A DNA stretch of 64,000 nt from Paenibacillus rigui (GCF_002234615.1 NZ_NMQW01000001.1:1-64000); one strand, 5' to 3'; numbered from the stretch's first letter, positions 34,476 to 43,538 are shown. Notes: a model not told the origin generated them from the sequence alone. Program-made: numbers and translations.

Positions 34476-34904
34476 TTATGTCAAGCCACGCATCGTTTTC
34501 TTGTTCTTCAACTTGCTCTTGCGCTGGCTTAAGATATTCAGCCTTCGTTTCAGCTGCTCTTCCCACTCGACATCGCCCCATGTCTTGGCTACCATCAACA
34601 GATCCAACGACATGTCTATTTGGCTGCGTACCACCTCAAGAGGATCTTCGTCCTCGTGGTTTACACAGTTCTCATATAATTCCGCTTCGCTCCGGTTCTC
34701 TACATATTCTTGAAAATCAACCTCCATAGCGCCGTCACCGTGCGCATATTCGGCCAGGATATCGTATTCGTTCTCGACCAGATGATGTACCTCCACCCGG
34801 TGACATACCGGACAAAAAACGATGGGCACATTATGAATCTGGGTTCGTATATGTTTTAAGGTTCCTTTAGTTCCAATCATACTGGCGCCACAGCAAAAAC
34901 TCAT
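34476..34904 (-). CDS. Conserved hypothetical protein with Cys motif
   Basis: A 142-aa soluble protein. Residues 1-45 carry C-C-G-A-S and C-P-V-C-H, which could bind zinc; the rest is acidic and helical with a basic tail. I do not recognise the family. Start 34904 has GAGGAGG 8 nt upstream. A partial dispersed-repeat sequence (CAAGGATAACCGGCTTC, 34918-34934) adjoins the ribosome binding site. Confidence 0.75.
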   Translation of the reverse strand: MSFCCGASMIGTKGTLKHIRTQIHNVPIVFCPVCHRVEVHHLVENEYDILAEYAHGDGAMEVDFQEYVENRSEAELYENCVNHEDEDPLEVVRSQIDMSLDLLMVAKTWGDVEWEEQLKRRLNILSQRKSKLKNKKTMRGLT

Positions 34905-35258
34905 CAACCACGCCTCCTCAAGGATAACCGGCTTCACTGCTTACTCCCACCCCGCTGCTTAAGCAGCTTCATTGGAAACAGCGGCTCCGCGGCTTGCTAA
35001 AAAACCGATTCCGTAGATATTCGACCTTACCAGGGCAAAATCCTCTTTTTTTGACAAGAACGGCCACTGTTAAATGTTTCCTCCACTACTCAGTCGGGTT
35101 AGTCCCCCTGCTATGTATTACTTGCAGCTATCATTCGTTACCCGATTATTCCACTGTATGAATCTACAGCCCTCATTTATGATGGGCCAACGTCTAATTT
35201 GCTTTTTCCACGCATAAGTTGAAATGAAAAGACGATTTTGAAGGGAGAGGGTATCCCA
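34905..35258. other. Intergenic region without gene
   Basis: About 350 bp. It holds a perfect 14-bp palindrome GCTGCTTAAGCAGC (34954-34967) and a TTGACA at about 35056 that could be a -35 for the downstream small gene, but no convincing -10. No coding potential seen. Confidence 0.4.
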
Positions 35259-35468
35259 ATGAAGTATATTCCGATCGGCTGCAAGCAAATTTCCTTCGTA
35301 CGCTATGACGACCAATCCTCCGAAATCCACATTCAATACCATACGGGGCAAACCCAGGTATGTAATGGTATCAACCAGGATCAGGTGCAGAGGCTGCTGC
35401 AATCGGATAATCCCTACGACTTGATTATGCATTGGACCCATCGCCCCCAGACCGCTCAGCAAGCTTAA
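35259..35468 (+). CDS. Small KTSC-like protein, 69 aa
   Basis: A short protein with the pattern I-S-F-V-R-Y-D-D-x-S-S-E-I-H-I-Q-Y-H-T-G, resembling the KTSC domain of unknown function found in small proteins and at the end of lysyl-tRNA synthetases. The ATG at 35259 follows GGGAGAGGG; an upstream ATG 21 nt earlier has no spacing for a site. A terminator follows. Confidence 0.75.
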   Translation: MKYIPIGCKQISFVRYDDQSSEIHIQYHTGQTQVCNGINQDQVQRLLQSDNPYDLIMHWTHRPQTAQQA

Positions 35469-35506
35469 ACCCTATAACGCCAAAAGGCCGGCTGCTGCGG
35501 CCCACC

Positions 35507-35538
35507 ATCTCCGCTTTCGGGTGGAGATTTTATTTTTT
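35507..35538 (+). terminator. Terminator after the KTSC-like gene
   Basis: ATCTCCGC pairs with GGTGGAGAT around TTTCG, followed by TTTATTTTTT, about 40 bp after the stop. Confidence 0.85.
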
Positions 35539-35608
35539 ATAACCTCTCGATAGTATAGTTCTCGCAAAAGAGGCAATAGTAGAATCATAGACTATCATTT
35601 GAATTCAC

Positions 35609-35653
35609 GAGGATAATCGGCTTCGGCGGTTTTAAAGAACCGTTATTTTATGA
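35609..35653 (+). repeat. Diverged dispersed hairpin in the GH15 leader
   Basis: GAGGATAATCGGCTTCGG resembles the 5' half of the dispersed repeat; here the inner arms are CGGTT and AACCG and the outer arms ATAA and TTAT, so sequence differs but pairing is kept. It lies about 130 bp upstream of the GH15 start. Confidence 0.5.
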
Positions 35654-35779
35654 AAAAATTTTCAAAAAGAGCCGTAGTATCCGTTTTCATAGCTTCGGGT
35701 GGGATTGACCGTCCAGGAAGAAAAAGGTACTCTGAATGAAAGATATGATACACTCCCAGATATAAAGGATGTGGTTCGA

Positions 35780-37747
35780 TTGCCAAGACACTTAGTCATC
35801 GGAAACGGGAAGTTTTTGATCAACCTAGACCGTCACACGTACATGCGAGATTTATATTATCCTTATGTAGGGCAATTAAACCACGTCGGTGGATATCAAT
35901 GCAGAGTGGGGTTATGGGTAGACGGCGCTTTCTCGTGGCTGAGCGATCCGGAATGGGATTTCCAGCTTTCTTATGTAGAGGATTCTCTTATTACTGAAGT
36001 CACCGCAACGCACCCTCGTCTCGGAATCACGCTGCTCATTAACGATGGCGTGCACCAGCGGGAAGACATTTACTTGAAGCGCGTTCAAATTCACAATCAA
36101 TGGGACACCGTACGCGAGGTCCGGGTATTCTTCAACCAGGATCTTGTCATTAATGAAACAGAGGTTGGCGATACGGCAGCCTATTATCCTGTCAATAATA
36201 CGGTGTTTCATTATAAAAAAGATAAATATTTCATGTTCAGCGGCAGTACCGGCCCTGAAGGCGTATATCAGTATACAACCGGTGTCAAACGGTTTTATAA
36301 TGCGGAAGGCACCTGGCGCGATGCAGAGGACGGCCATTTGATGGGCAACGCCATCGCCCAAGGCTCCGTCGACAGCACGATCAGCTTCCGGCTGCACGTC
36401 CCCCCGAATTCGGATGAAACGATGTATTATTGGATGACCGCAGGTAAAAACCTCGAGGAAGTCAAAAAGCTTGATGCATACGTCAAAGACAGCCATCCTG
36501 GGAAGCTGCTCGACCGTGTTAAAGTGTACTGGCAGCGTTGGGTAAATAAATCGGAACGGGAATATGGAGATTTGAATCCCGACGTCATTCGCATGTATAA
36601 GCACAGCCTGCTGATCGTTCGCACCCAGACGGATGTGAACGGGGCGATAATCGCGGCGAATGATTCCGACATTATGCAGAGCAACCGCGACCATTACAGC
36701 TACATGTGGCCGCGTGACGGCGCATTGATCGCCTATGCGATGTCCATGGCCGGGTACCAGGGAATGATTACACCGTTTTTCCATTTTTGTGCCAATGTGT
36801 TATCGCCCGAAGGCTACTTGCATCACAAGTATAACCCTGACGGAACGGTCGGCTCCAGCTGGCATCCTTACATCCATGCAGGGAAAACGCAGCTTCCGAT
36901 CCAGGAGGACGAAACCGCTCTCGTGCTGTTCGCCCTGTGGCAGGATTTTCAGAAGCACTCCGTCATCGAGCTTCCTCAAGCCTTGTATCGCAAGCTGATC
37001 CGCGGCTCCGCCCGGTTCATGTCGAGCTACATCGATCAGGAGCTGAACCTGCCTAAGCCAAGCTATGACTTGTGGGAGGAGCGTTACGGCATCTTCACCT
37101 TCACCGCCTCGGCCGTGTACGGCGGTTTGATTGCGGCGGCCAACTTCTGTAACTTGTTCGGGGATGAGGAGCGCAGCAGCCGGTACCGCCATACGGCCGA
37201 GCGAATCAAATCCGGCATGCTGAAGCATTTGTGGGATGAAGAGGAGAAGCGCTTTGTCCGCGGCCTCTATCTGGAGAATGGCCAGTGGGTTAAGGATCGC
37301 ACCTATGAAAGCAGCGTCTACGGTATTTTCGAATTCGGCGTGCTGCCTGCCGATGACGAGCGGGTCGTCAGCACGATGCGGGCGAACAAAGAACGGCTCA
37401 CCATCAAGACCGACGTTGGCGGCGTTGCGCGTTATTATCACGACTACTACTTCCAACGCTCCTCTGATATCGAGAACGTGCCGGGCAATCCCTGGATCAT
37501 CTGTACCCTGTGGATTGCCGAGTGGGAAATCGAGTGTGCGAAGACGCTGGCGGATCTCGAAACACCTCGCCGTACGCTCGAATGGGTCGTGAAGCACGCC
37601 ATGGAGAGCGGCGTTCTGCCGGAGCAGCTCGATCCGTTCGACGGCGGGCCGGTATCTGTAGCCCCGCTGACCTGGTCGCATGCCACTTATGTGCTGACCG
37701 TAGTTAAGTATACGGAGAAATTCAAAAAGCTCCAAGGCAATAAATAA
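35780..37747 (+). CDS. Glycoside hydrolase family 15 protein (glucoamylase-like)
   Basis: A 655-aa intracellular protein: an N-terminal beta-sandwich domain (about 1-240) and a C-terminal alpha/alpha toroid (about 260-650) with M-W-P-R-D-G-A-L and D-L-W-E-E-R-Y-G, both GH15 hallmarks. It would hydrolyse alpha-glucosidic bonds, for example in maltooligosaccharides, trehalose or dextran; the exact substrate is open. No signal peptide. I chose TTG 35780 (reading M-P-R-H-L-V-I-G-N-G-K) with AAAGGA 10 nt upstream, because the GTG at 35699 lacks a site and family members begin here. Confidence 0.88.
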   Translation: MPRHLVIGNGKFLINLDRHTYMRDLYYPYVGQLNHVGGYQCRVGLWVDGAFSWLSDPEWDFQLSYVEDSLITEVTATHPRLGITLLINDGVHQREDIYLKRVQIHNQWDTVREVRVFFNQDLVINETEVGDTAAYYPVNNTVFHYKKDKYFMFSGSTGPEGVYQYTTGVKRFYNAEGTWRDAEDGHLMGNAIAQGSVDSTISFRLHVPPNSDETMYYWMTAGKNLEEVKKLDAYVKDSHPGKLLDRVKVYWQRWVNKSEREYGDLNPDVIRMYKHSLLIVRTQTDVNGAIIAANDSDIMQSNRDHYSYMWPRDGALIAYAMSMAGYQGMITPFFHFCANVLSPEGYLHHKYNPDGTVGSSWHPYIHAGKTQLPIQEDETALVLFALWQDFQKHSVIELPQALYRKLIRGSARFMSSYIDQELNLPKPSYDLWEERYGIFTFTASAVYGGLIAAANFCNLFGDEERSSRYRHTAERIKSGMLKHLWDEEEKRFVRGLYLENGQWVKDRTYESSVYGIFEFGVLPADDERVVSTMRANKERLTIKTDVGGVARYYHDYYFQRSSDIENVPGNPWIICTLWIAEWEIECAKTLADLETPRRTLEWVVKHAMESGVLPEQLDPFDGGPVSVAPLTWSHATYVLTVVKYTEKFKKLQGNK

Positions 37748-37793
37748 GCCAGGGCTAGTAAGCATACAAAGCATCGCTGTCCGACAGGGCACG

Positions 37794-37843
37794 CAAGGAT
37801 AAACGGCTTCGCCATCTTTCCAGGTGGCATGCGTTTGTCAAGG
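37794..37843 (+). repeat. Dispersed hairpin repeat, copy 2
   Basis: Outer arms GGATAAACG and CGTTTGTC, inner arms GCCATC and GGTGGC, loop TTTCCA; identical to copy 1 over nearly 50 bp except in the inner 3' arm. It lies 47 bp after the GH15 stop in sense orientation. A nested hairpin (GAGCGA with TCGCTC enclosing ACCGC with GCGGT, about 37865-37900) follows instead of the second module. Confidence 0.8.
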
Positions 37844-37903
37844 CTGTCAAGCCCTTTCAAAGATGAGCGACCGCGTTCAGCGGTAGGTTTTATATCGCTC
37901 GAA

Positions 37904-37948
37904 GAAGACGCCTCCATCCCACGCAAAGCGGTTTGGAGGCGTCTTTTT
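37904..37948. terminator. Terminator between GH15 and bactofilin genes
   Basis: GAAGACGCCTCC pairs with GGAGGCGTCTT, followed by TTT on the plus strand. The loop is about 19 bases. It lies between two convergent genes. Confidence 0.85.
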
Positions 37949-38019
37949 CACGCGGAGCGCAAACGACGTGCCGTTTCCTCTTGGATTCGAACGGAGAGCT
38001 TAGAACAGCGCCGTTCCGG

Positions 38020-38748
38020 CTATAGCTGCCGGCTGTCCTGTATCTTAGCGCCTTTATCCGGTACGAACGATTGCTTGTATTCCACAAGCTCAATATCACA
38101 GCCTGGACCAATCGTTACCCGATTGCCCCGGACGACCTTGGCCGTCGTATGCTCCAGCACAATTTCGTCGCCCTCGATGATCTCCGCATGCAGATGCTTT
38201 GCCGCAAATTGAGGCAGAAACGGATTCAACAGCGTAGAAAGCCCGCTTTTGGCACGCACCTCAATTTTCTCCCCGCCTATTTCTTTGGCCCGGCAGGAGA
38301 AGAACATCGTAATATCGATGAACCCCGCATTCAGCAGCCCATCGATTTGAAATCCGCCCTTGGCATGGAACGTTTCGGCTTCACAGTCACCTTCAATCGT
38401 CGCGCCGCCCTCCAAACGAATCGTGTCACATGCCGCATTGCCATGAATGTTGACGCTGCCCTTCAGCTTGAGCTCATTACAGGTAAATTTCCCATCGAAC
38501 GTACCTTCACCATTCACTCTCATCTTACCTGCATGAACCGGCCCGCGGATGTGACCAGAGCCGTTGATCTCCACAGCGTCCGCCTTCAAGCCTCCCTCAA
38601 TTTCACCCTGGCCGTTAATGTGCAGCAGCGCGCATTCCACATCCCCATGCAGGGTGCCGGCTCCATTGATTTTCACATGACGAAAGGAGCCGCCCGAGGA
38701 AGTCCCGTGTCCGTTAATAATCTGATCACGCTTTGGTTCTTGTTCCAT
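38020..38748 (-). CDS. Polymer-forming cytoskeletal protein (bactofilin-like, YhbE/YhbF type)
   Basis: A 242-aa protein made of short beta repeats with regular G-x-G-x-I/L-x-G spacing (about residues 20-140), typical of the bactofilin right-handed beta-helix that self-assembles into filaments, plus a second smaller set near 200-235. In B. subtilis yhbD, yhbE and yhbF are adjacent; here a YhbD-like gene directly precedes it on the same strand, 30 bp away, so they are probably cotranscribed. Confidence 0.88.
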   Translation of the reverse strand: MEQEPKRDQIINGHGTSSGGSFRHVKINGAGTLHGDVECALLHINGQGEIEGGLKADAVEINGSGHIRGPVHAGKMRVNGEGTFDGKFTCNELKLKGSVNIHGNAACDTIRLEGGATIEGDCEAETFHAKGGFQIDGLLNAGFIDITMFFSCRAKEIGGEKIEVRAKSGLSTLLNPFLPQFAAKHLHAEIIEGDEIVLEHTTAKVVRGNRVTIGPGCDIELVEYKQSFVPDKGAKIQDSRQL

Positions 38749-38778
38749 CCCAATATCCCTCCACTTGGTTGATTCGCT

Positions 38779-39411
38779 TCATGAAGAGGTCAGCTTCATG
38801 TTCAGCTGCTCTACGCATTCCGCAATCGAAATCGACACCACCACACGAATTCTGGATTCAAAAAACAGCTCGCTCGGGTTCGATACCAGAACAAAGCCGG
38901 AGGCTCCCATTTTCCGAAAAAAAACGATTCGGCATGGTTTTCCCTGCACCTTCGGATAATGATCGTGAAGTGTTTGGAGCAGCCCCTTCCCTTCATCCAG
39001 TGTCATCTCCCCAGTTTGCAGCAGTTTATCAAGGATATACATACTCAGGATTGCCTGAAAGCTGTACGTGCCGCTGGCGCCCTGCTGCTCCATATAAAAT
39101 CCAATCGCCTCTACCGAAACAATGTTACGTTCTTTGATTTGCAAGCTCGTTAACATAAGGTCGTTCACATTCGGCGAGAAGACATCGGCCAATTCATCCA
39201 AGGATAAATCGTCTTTCATATGGACGATCTTATCGATTCGCGACAAAATGCTTTGCCTCGGGAAAAAGGTCTCCTGTCCCGTGAAGGTCGATTTACGAAT
39301 AAACCAGTCCTCCGGGATGAGGTTTTTCCGTTTCCAGCGGTACAGCTGCCCGTATGAAATGCCTGTAAGCTCCAGCAAATCCTTTTTGGAAATTAAATCT
39401 TGATCGTTCAT
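38779..39411 (-). CDS. YhbD-like protein (DUF4004) with MerR-like N-terminus
   Basis: A 210-aa protein. Residues 5-60 look like a MerR-type helix-turn-helix (I-S-K-K-D-L-L-E-L-T-G-I-S-Y-G-Q-L-Y-R-W), followed by helices with an effector-like domain. The family (DUF4004) accompanies bactofilin genes in Bacillales; its function is unknown, possibly regulatory. AAGGAGGTG precedes the ATG closely. First gene of the pair with the bactofilin-like gene. Confidence 0.85.
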   Translation of the reverse strand: MNDQDLISKKDLLELTGISYGQLYRWKRKNLIPEDWFIRKSTFTGQETFFPRQSILSRIDKIVHMKDDLSLDELADVFSPNVNDLMLTSLQIKERNIVSVEAIGFYMEQQGASGTYSFQAILSMYILDKLLQTGEMTLDEGKGLLQTLHDHYPKVQGKPCRIVFFRKMGASGFVLVSNPSELFFESRIRVVVSISIAECVEQLNMKLTSS

Positions 39412-39473
39412 GACCAGATAGCACCTCCTTACTACAATTATCGTAACATAACATTGTTACGTTGTAAATGGGT

Positions 39474-39512
39474 AAAAAAAAGCCCCGCCATATCATTTAG
39501 CGGAACTTTAAA
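39474..39512 (-). terminator. Terminator of gcvH
   Basis: On the minus strand GTTCCGC pairs with GCGGGGC (two wobble pairs), followed by a long T run, about 50 bp after the gcvH stop. Confidence 0.65.
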
Positions 39513-39555
39513 GTTCACCGCTTCTCCGGCCGGGACCTCTGAACGGTTATTTGGT

Positions 39556-39939
39556 TTATTCGTGCCCGTATGTATCCTGGTATCGGTCGGCGTCCCACAG
39601 CTCATCAAGCTCCGTCGCATTATCCGGCTCCAGGATGATCATCCAACCATGCTCATACGGCGAAAGGTTGATCGCACCCGGATTGTCCAACAGCTTGGCA
39701 TTCACGGCCGTCACTTTCCCTGATACCGGAGCGTACATCTCGGACACGGTTTTCACCGATTCCATGCTGCCGAACGGCTCGCCTGCAGTGAGATGGTCCC
39801 CCACCTGCGGCAGCTCGACAAACACGATCGTGCCCAGCTCCTCCTGGGCGAAATCCGTCATGCCGATGACCGCCCGGCCCCCTTCCATCCGCACCCACTC
39901 ATGGTTCTCGCTATACTTTAGATTCTTTAATACTTCCAC
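39556..39939 (-). CDS. gcvH: Glycine cleavage system H protein
   Basis: A 127-aa lipoyl-carrier protein. Lys63 in M-E-S-V-K-T-V-S-E is the lipoylation site. It shuttles the aminomethyl group in glycine cleavage and, in Bacillales, relays lipoyl groups to other complexes. No gcvT or gcvPAB is adjacent, the usual situation for Bacillales gcvH. GTG 39939 has AGGAGG 7 nt upstream and gives the standard length; the in-frame ATG 18 nt earlier would contain this ribosome binding site in its coding sequence. Confidence 0.93.
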   Translation of the reverse strand: MEVLKNLKYSENHEWVRMEGGRAVIGMTDFAQEELGTIVFVELPQVGDHLTAGEPFGSMESVKTVSEMYAPVSGKVTAVNAKLLDNPGAINLSPYEHGWMIILEPDNATELDELWDADRYQDTYGHE

Positions 39940-40057
39940 TGATTGTCCTCCTGACATATCCCCCAAAAGTGAGTAAATCACTAGGGCTCCATTTACATTA
40001 AGGCGAGCACACGTGCCTTGTTTCACGGTTCATACCTCTTCTGCCTCTATCCCAGAC

Positions 40058-40104
40058 AAAAAAAATCCCTCTAGCTGCAGTATAGCAGACCGGAGGGATT
40101 TTTT
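40058..40104 (-). terminator. Terminator of the peroxiredoxin gene
   Basis: AAATCCCTC pairs with GAGGGATTT; on the minus strand eight T residues follow. It is about 42 bp after the peroxiredoxin stop. Confidence 0.9.
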
Positions 40105-40145
40105 GAAATATGGAAATGCTTATGCACAAGTCCAGGAAGATGAGC

Positions 40146-40694
40146 TTACTTCGCTACCAGGTGCTTGTCGCCTTTTTTCCAGTTCATTGGGCACAAACCG
40201 CCGGATTGCAATGCTTCCAGCACGCGGAAAGTTTCTTCTACGCTGCGGCCTACATCGTTGTGGTTCACAACCTGGTATTTCAATTCGCCTTCTGGATTGA
40301 TAATGAACAGACCGCGAAGCGCGATACCTTCTTCTTCGATCAATACGCCGTAATCGCGAGCTACTTTCTTAGTCAAGTCAGCAGCCAATGGGAAGTTCAA
40401 CTGACCCAAGCCATTGCTGTCTTTTGGAGTGTTGATCCAAGCGCGGTGGGAGTGAATGCTGTCTGTGGACACACCCAACACTTCCGTGTTCAATTTCTTG
40501 AACTCATCATAGTTATCGCTCAAAGCGGTGATTTCAGTCGGGCATACAAAAGTGAAATCAAGCGGATAGAAGAACAGTACCAACCACTTGCCTTTGTAGT
40601 CGGACAAAGATACTTTGCCGAAGTCTGCACCGTTACCTGCTGCTGTTTCCATTGTGAAATCTGGAGCCTGTTTACCTACCAAACGTTCTGCCAT
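40146..40694 (-). CDS. Typical 2-Cys peroxiredoxin (AhpC/TSA, YkuU-like)
   Basis: A 182-aa cytoplasmic thiol peroxidase. Peroxidatic Cys51 lies in D-F-T-F-V-C-P-T-E and the resolving Cys168 in G-G-L-C-P-M-N-W. It reduces hydrogen peroxide and organic hydroperoxides with thioredoxin or a similar donor. Length and sequence resemble B. subtilis YkuU. The ATG follows AAAGGAGG. A TTGACT-17-TACCAT promoter and a consensus PerR box lie upstream, so peroxide control is likely. Confidence 0.93.
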   Translation of the reverse strand: MAERLVGKQAPDFTMETAAGNGADFGKVSLSDYKGKWLVLFFYPLDFTFVCPTEITALSDNYDEFKKLNTEVLGVSTDSIHSHRAWINTPKDSNGLGQLNFPLAADLTKKVARDYGVLIEEEGIALRGLFIINPEGELKYQVVNHNDVGRSVEETFRVLEALQSGGLCPMNWKKGDKHLVAK

Positions 40695-40736
40695 CTGCTT
40701 ATTTCCTCCTTTAATTGAGTAGAATTCTCAATTAGA

Positions 40737-40765
40737 ATGGTACCATCCGGTACTTTCAAAGTCAA
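40737..40765 (-). promoter_or_regulatory. Promoter of the peroxiredoxin gene
   Basis: Minus-strand -35 TTGACT (40765-40760) and -10 TACCAT (40742-40737) with 17-bp spacing; a short AT-rich leader with an AATTGAGAATTC palindrome follows. Confidence 0.7.
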
Positions 40766-40784
40766 GATTAAAATTATTATTAAT

Positions 40785-40799
40785 TTATAATTATTATAA
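40785..40799. promoter_or_regulatory. PerR box
   Basis: TTATAATTATTATAA matches the PerR consensus TTATAATNATTATAA at every defined position. It lies about 20 bp upstream of the peroxiredoxin -35 element. Fur and Zur boxes are related but differ at these positions. Confidence 0.75.
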
Positions 40800-40902
40800 T
40801 CTAGACAATTTCATGTCATAAATGAGCTTGTTAGCTCCATAAACAATGAAGACCCTTAATCATCCGATTAAGGATGTAAAGAGTCTTCACTTGATGCCTT
40901 GC

Positions 40903-41982
40903 TTATTTACGGATAGCGTTCACGATCAAATCGCCCATTGCAGTCGTACCGATCGCTTTGCTCTTATCAACGGCAATATCGCCTGTACGGTGACCTGCAT
41001 CCAGCACTTCTTTCACCGCACGCTCGATCGCTTCAGCCGCATCGTGATAGCCGAATGTGAGGCGGAACATCAACGCAACGGAAAGAACGGTAGCGATAGG
41101 GTTCGCAATGCCTTGGCCTGCAATGTCAGGTGCAGAGCCGTGTACCGGCTCGTACAAGCCGAATGCGCCTTCGCCCAGGGAAGCAGAGGACAGCATACCG
41201 ATGGAGCCTGTCAGCATAGCCGCTTCGTCGCTTAGGATATCGCCGAACATGTTCTCGGTGACGATAACGTCGAAGCTGGATGGACGGCGCAGTAATTGCA
41301 TTGCGCAGTTGTCTACCAGTACGTGCTCAAGCTCGACATCCGGATAGTCCGGAGCAATACGGTTTACTGTTTCTCTCCACAAACGGGATGTTTCCAATAC
41401 GTTCGCTTTGTCTACAGAAGCAAGACGCTTGCTGCGGGTTTGAGCGATTTCAAAAGCTTGACGGACGATGCGCTCCACTTCTTGTACGTTGTATACGCAA
41501 GTGTCTACGGCTTCTTCTCCGTTTGCACCCTCGCGGCGGAATTTCTCACCGAAGTAAATGCCGCCTGTCAATTCACGAACCACGATCAGGTCCGTGCCTT
41601 CCAGCACTTCCGGCTTCAACGTGGAAGCGTCTTTCAGACAGTCAAAAATAACCGCAGGACGAATGTTGGAGAACAAGCCCAATGCTTTACGAATGCCGAG
41701 CAAGCCTGTTTCCGGACGAAGCTCCTTCGGATTGTTATCCCATTTCGGACCGCCAACGGCACCGAGCAGCACCGCGTCGGAATTTTTACACATATCCAAT
41801 GTATCTTGAGGAAGCGGTGTTCCTTTTTGGTCGATGGCAATACCGCCGAACAAACCGTGCTCCGTCTCGAACCGGTAACCGAATACCTCTTCTGTCTTTT
41901 TCAAAACCTTCTCCGCTTCAGCAATGACTTCTGGACCGATCCCGTCACCAGCGATAACTGCAATTTTTTTCACATCTGCCAT
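40903..41982 (-). CDS. leuB: 3-isopropylmalate dehydrogenase
   Basis: A 359-aa NAD-dependent decarboxylating dehydrogenase of leucine biosynthesis, converting 3-isopropylmalate to 2-oxoisocaproate. It shows G-D-G-I-G-P-E-V near residue 13, R-E-L-T-G-G-I-Y-F-G-E, D-N-C-A-M-Q-L and the metal/NAD site T-E-N-M-F-G-D-I-L-S-D-E-A. It is separated from ilvB-ilvN-ilvC-leuA by an aminotransferase and a small peptide gene, so it has its own promoter. A hairpin (CCTTAATC with GATTAAGG, about 40857-40872) follows the gene. Confidence 0.96.
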   Translation of the reverse strand: MADVKKIAVIAGDGIGPEVIAEAEKVLKKTEEVFGYRFETEHGLFGGIAIDQKGTPLPQDTLDMCKNSDAVLLGAVGGPKWDNNPKELRPETGLLGIRKALGLFSNIRPAVIFDCLKDASTLKPEVLEGTDLIVVRELTGGIYFGEKFRREGANGEEAVDTCVYNVQEVERIVRQAFEIAQTRSKRLASVDKANVLETSRLWRETVNRIAPDYPDVELEHVLVDNCAMQLLRRPSSFDVIVTENMFGDILSDEAAMLTGSIGMLSSASLGEGAFGLYEPVHGSAPDIAGQGIANPIATVLSVALMFRLTFGYHDAAEAIERAVKEVLDAGHRTGDIAVDKSKAIGTTAMGDLIVNAIRK

Positions 41983-42191
41983 GTCGTTTCATTCACTCCT
42001 AAAAATAGTATTATCTCCTTTGTACCATATTTGTCCCGTAATGACAAAGATATAAAATCTATCATCATCATAGGTATTAACTATAACAATGCTTGGAGCA
42101 GTCTTAGGCATCGAAGTTTGAAATCGTGTCGAAGAAGGTTGTTTTATCGGATTTAAAGGATTAAAATAAGCCTTATGTGAATTCAATTCCC

Positions 42192-42206
42192 CCTTATGCG
42201 ATAAGG
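42192..42206. promoter_or_regulatory. Palindrome upstream of aminotransferase
   Basis: CCTTATGCGATAAGG has perfect 6-bp arms and lies 20 bp before the ATG, just upstream of the ribosome binding site, a position fitting a repressor site or RNA hairpin. Confidence 0.35.
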
Positions 42207-42226
42207 ACCGATAAAGGAGCTTATGT

Positions 42227-43414
42227 ATGGATTATCGATTCTCCAGTACGATGGATAGCTTCAAATCCTCGGCAGTTCGGGAAATACTGAAGCTGACCCA
42301 GGGCAAATCTATTATTTCTTTGGCCGGCGGGCTGCCTAACGAGCAATATTTCCCTATTGATGCGGTGAGAGACGCGTTCTCCCGCGTGTTTGACGAAGGC
42401 AAGCAGGTGCTGCAGTACGGCTTAACCGAAGGGTATACCCCGCTGCGTGAAAGCATCGCCAAGCATTTGGAACGAAAAAATATACATGTCGGCGTGGACG
42501 ATATGCTCATTACTACTGGATCTCAGCAGGCGATCAACCTTCTGACCAGTGTCATGATCGATCCGGGTGACGTGATCCTTGTTGAACGTCCTACCTATCT
42601 TGCAGCGATCCAAATTTTCCAATCGTATAAAGCGAACATCATCTCGGTTGATTGCGATGCCGATGGTATGGATCTGAACGACCTGGAGCTCAAAATTAAA
42701 CAGCATCATCCGAAGATGATTTATGTCATTCCTACCTTCTCCAACCCGTCAGGCAAAGCGTGGAGCCTGGAGCGCCGCAAGGGGACGCTTGAAATCTGCA
42801 AGCGTAATAACGTACTGATTCTTGAGGATGATCCGTACGGAGAATTAAAGTTTGGAGACGGGGAAACGTTCCCTTCCATCTTTTCCTTGGATGAGCATCC
42901 TACCGGAAGCTGTGTCGTGTATACAAGCACCTTCTCCAAAATCGTAGCGCCTGCGCTTCGTACGGGCTGGGCGATCGGAGACGCCACCGTCATCCGCAAC
43001 ATGACCCGTGCCAAGCAAGCGGCGGATCTGCACTCCAGCACAATGGACCAGCAGGCGCTGCACCAGCTGTTCCAGCATTTCGACCTTCATGGACACATCG
43101 ATCTGGTACGAAGCGAGTACGAGAAGCGGATGCATCAGATGGTGGACCTGCTTAAAAAGCAAGATTGGCCGGGTACCCGGTGGATCGAGCCGAAAGGCGG
43201 CATGTTTATATGGCTGGAGCTGCCGGCCCATATCGACACCGAGCAGCTGCTCAAGCAAGCGGTACAAGAAGGCGTAGCCTTCGTCCCGGGAGCCAGCTTC
43301 TTCGCGGATGCGCCGGAACGCAATACGATGCGTCTCAACTTCACGCATACCGACCACGATAAAATGGTTGAAGGGATTGAGCGGCTGAACCGCGTCATTC
43401 GCAAAGCCCTTTAA
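42227..43414 (+). CDS. PLP-dependent aminotransferase (fold type I, LysN/AraT-like)
   Basis: A 395-aa class I/II aminotransferase without a GntR domain. Motifs include G-G-L-P-N-E-Q-Y-F-P near residue 30, P-T-F-S-N-P-S-G, D-D-P-Y-G-E-L and the PLP Lys in T-F-S-K-I-V-A-P-A-L-R-T-G-W. Relatives act on 2-aminoadipate, aromatic or branched-chain amino acids; its place beside leuB and the ilv-leu operon is suggestive of a branched-chain or broad role, as inference. AAAGGAG precedes the ATG. Confidence 0.9.
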   Translation: MDYRFSSTMDSFKSSAVREILKLTQGKSIISLAGGLPNEQYFPIDAVRDAFSRVFDEGKQVLQYGLTEGYTPLRESIAKHLERKNIHVGVDDMLITTGSQQAINLLTSVMIDPGDVILVERPTYLAAIQIFQSYKANIISVDCDADGMDLNDLELKIKQHHPKMIYVIPTFSNPSGKAWSLERRKGTLEICKRNNVLILEDDPYGELKFGDGETFPSIFSLDEHPTGSCVVYTSTFSKIVAPALRTGWAIGDATVIRNMTRAKQAADLHSSTMDQQALHQLFQHFDLHGHIDLVRSEYEKRMHQMVDLLKKQDWPGTRWIEPKGGMFIWLELPAHIDTEQLLKQAVQEGVAFVPGASFFADAPERNTMRLNFTHTDHDKMVEGIERLNRVIRKAL

Positions 43415-43431
43415 TATGTACACAGCAATCC

Positions 43432-43465
43432 AGCCCCCGGCTCCTCTGCCGGGGGCTCTCTTTTT
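43432..43465 (+). terminator. Terminator of the aminotransferase gene
   Basis: AGCCCCCGGC pairs perfectly with GCCGGGGGCT around TCCTCT, followed by CTCTTTTT. Confidence 0.95.
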
Positions 43466-43538
43466 GTGCTGCTTGTATAGTTGAGCGTAGCTCAAGAACA
43501 AGTTCTTAAGACTCACGTATCTTCTCGGCTTCGTTAGA

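Noticed and set aside
35699-35779. GTG at 35699 as start of the GH15 gene
   Set aside because: No ribosome binding site; the TTG at 35780 has one and gives the family-typical N-terminus.
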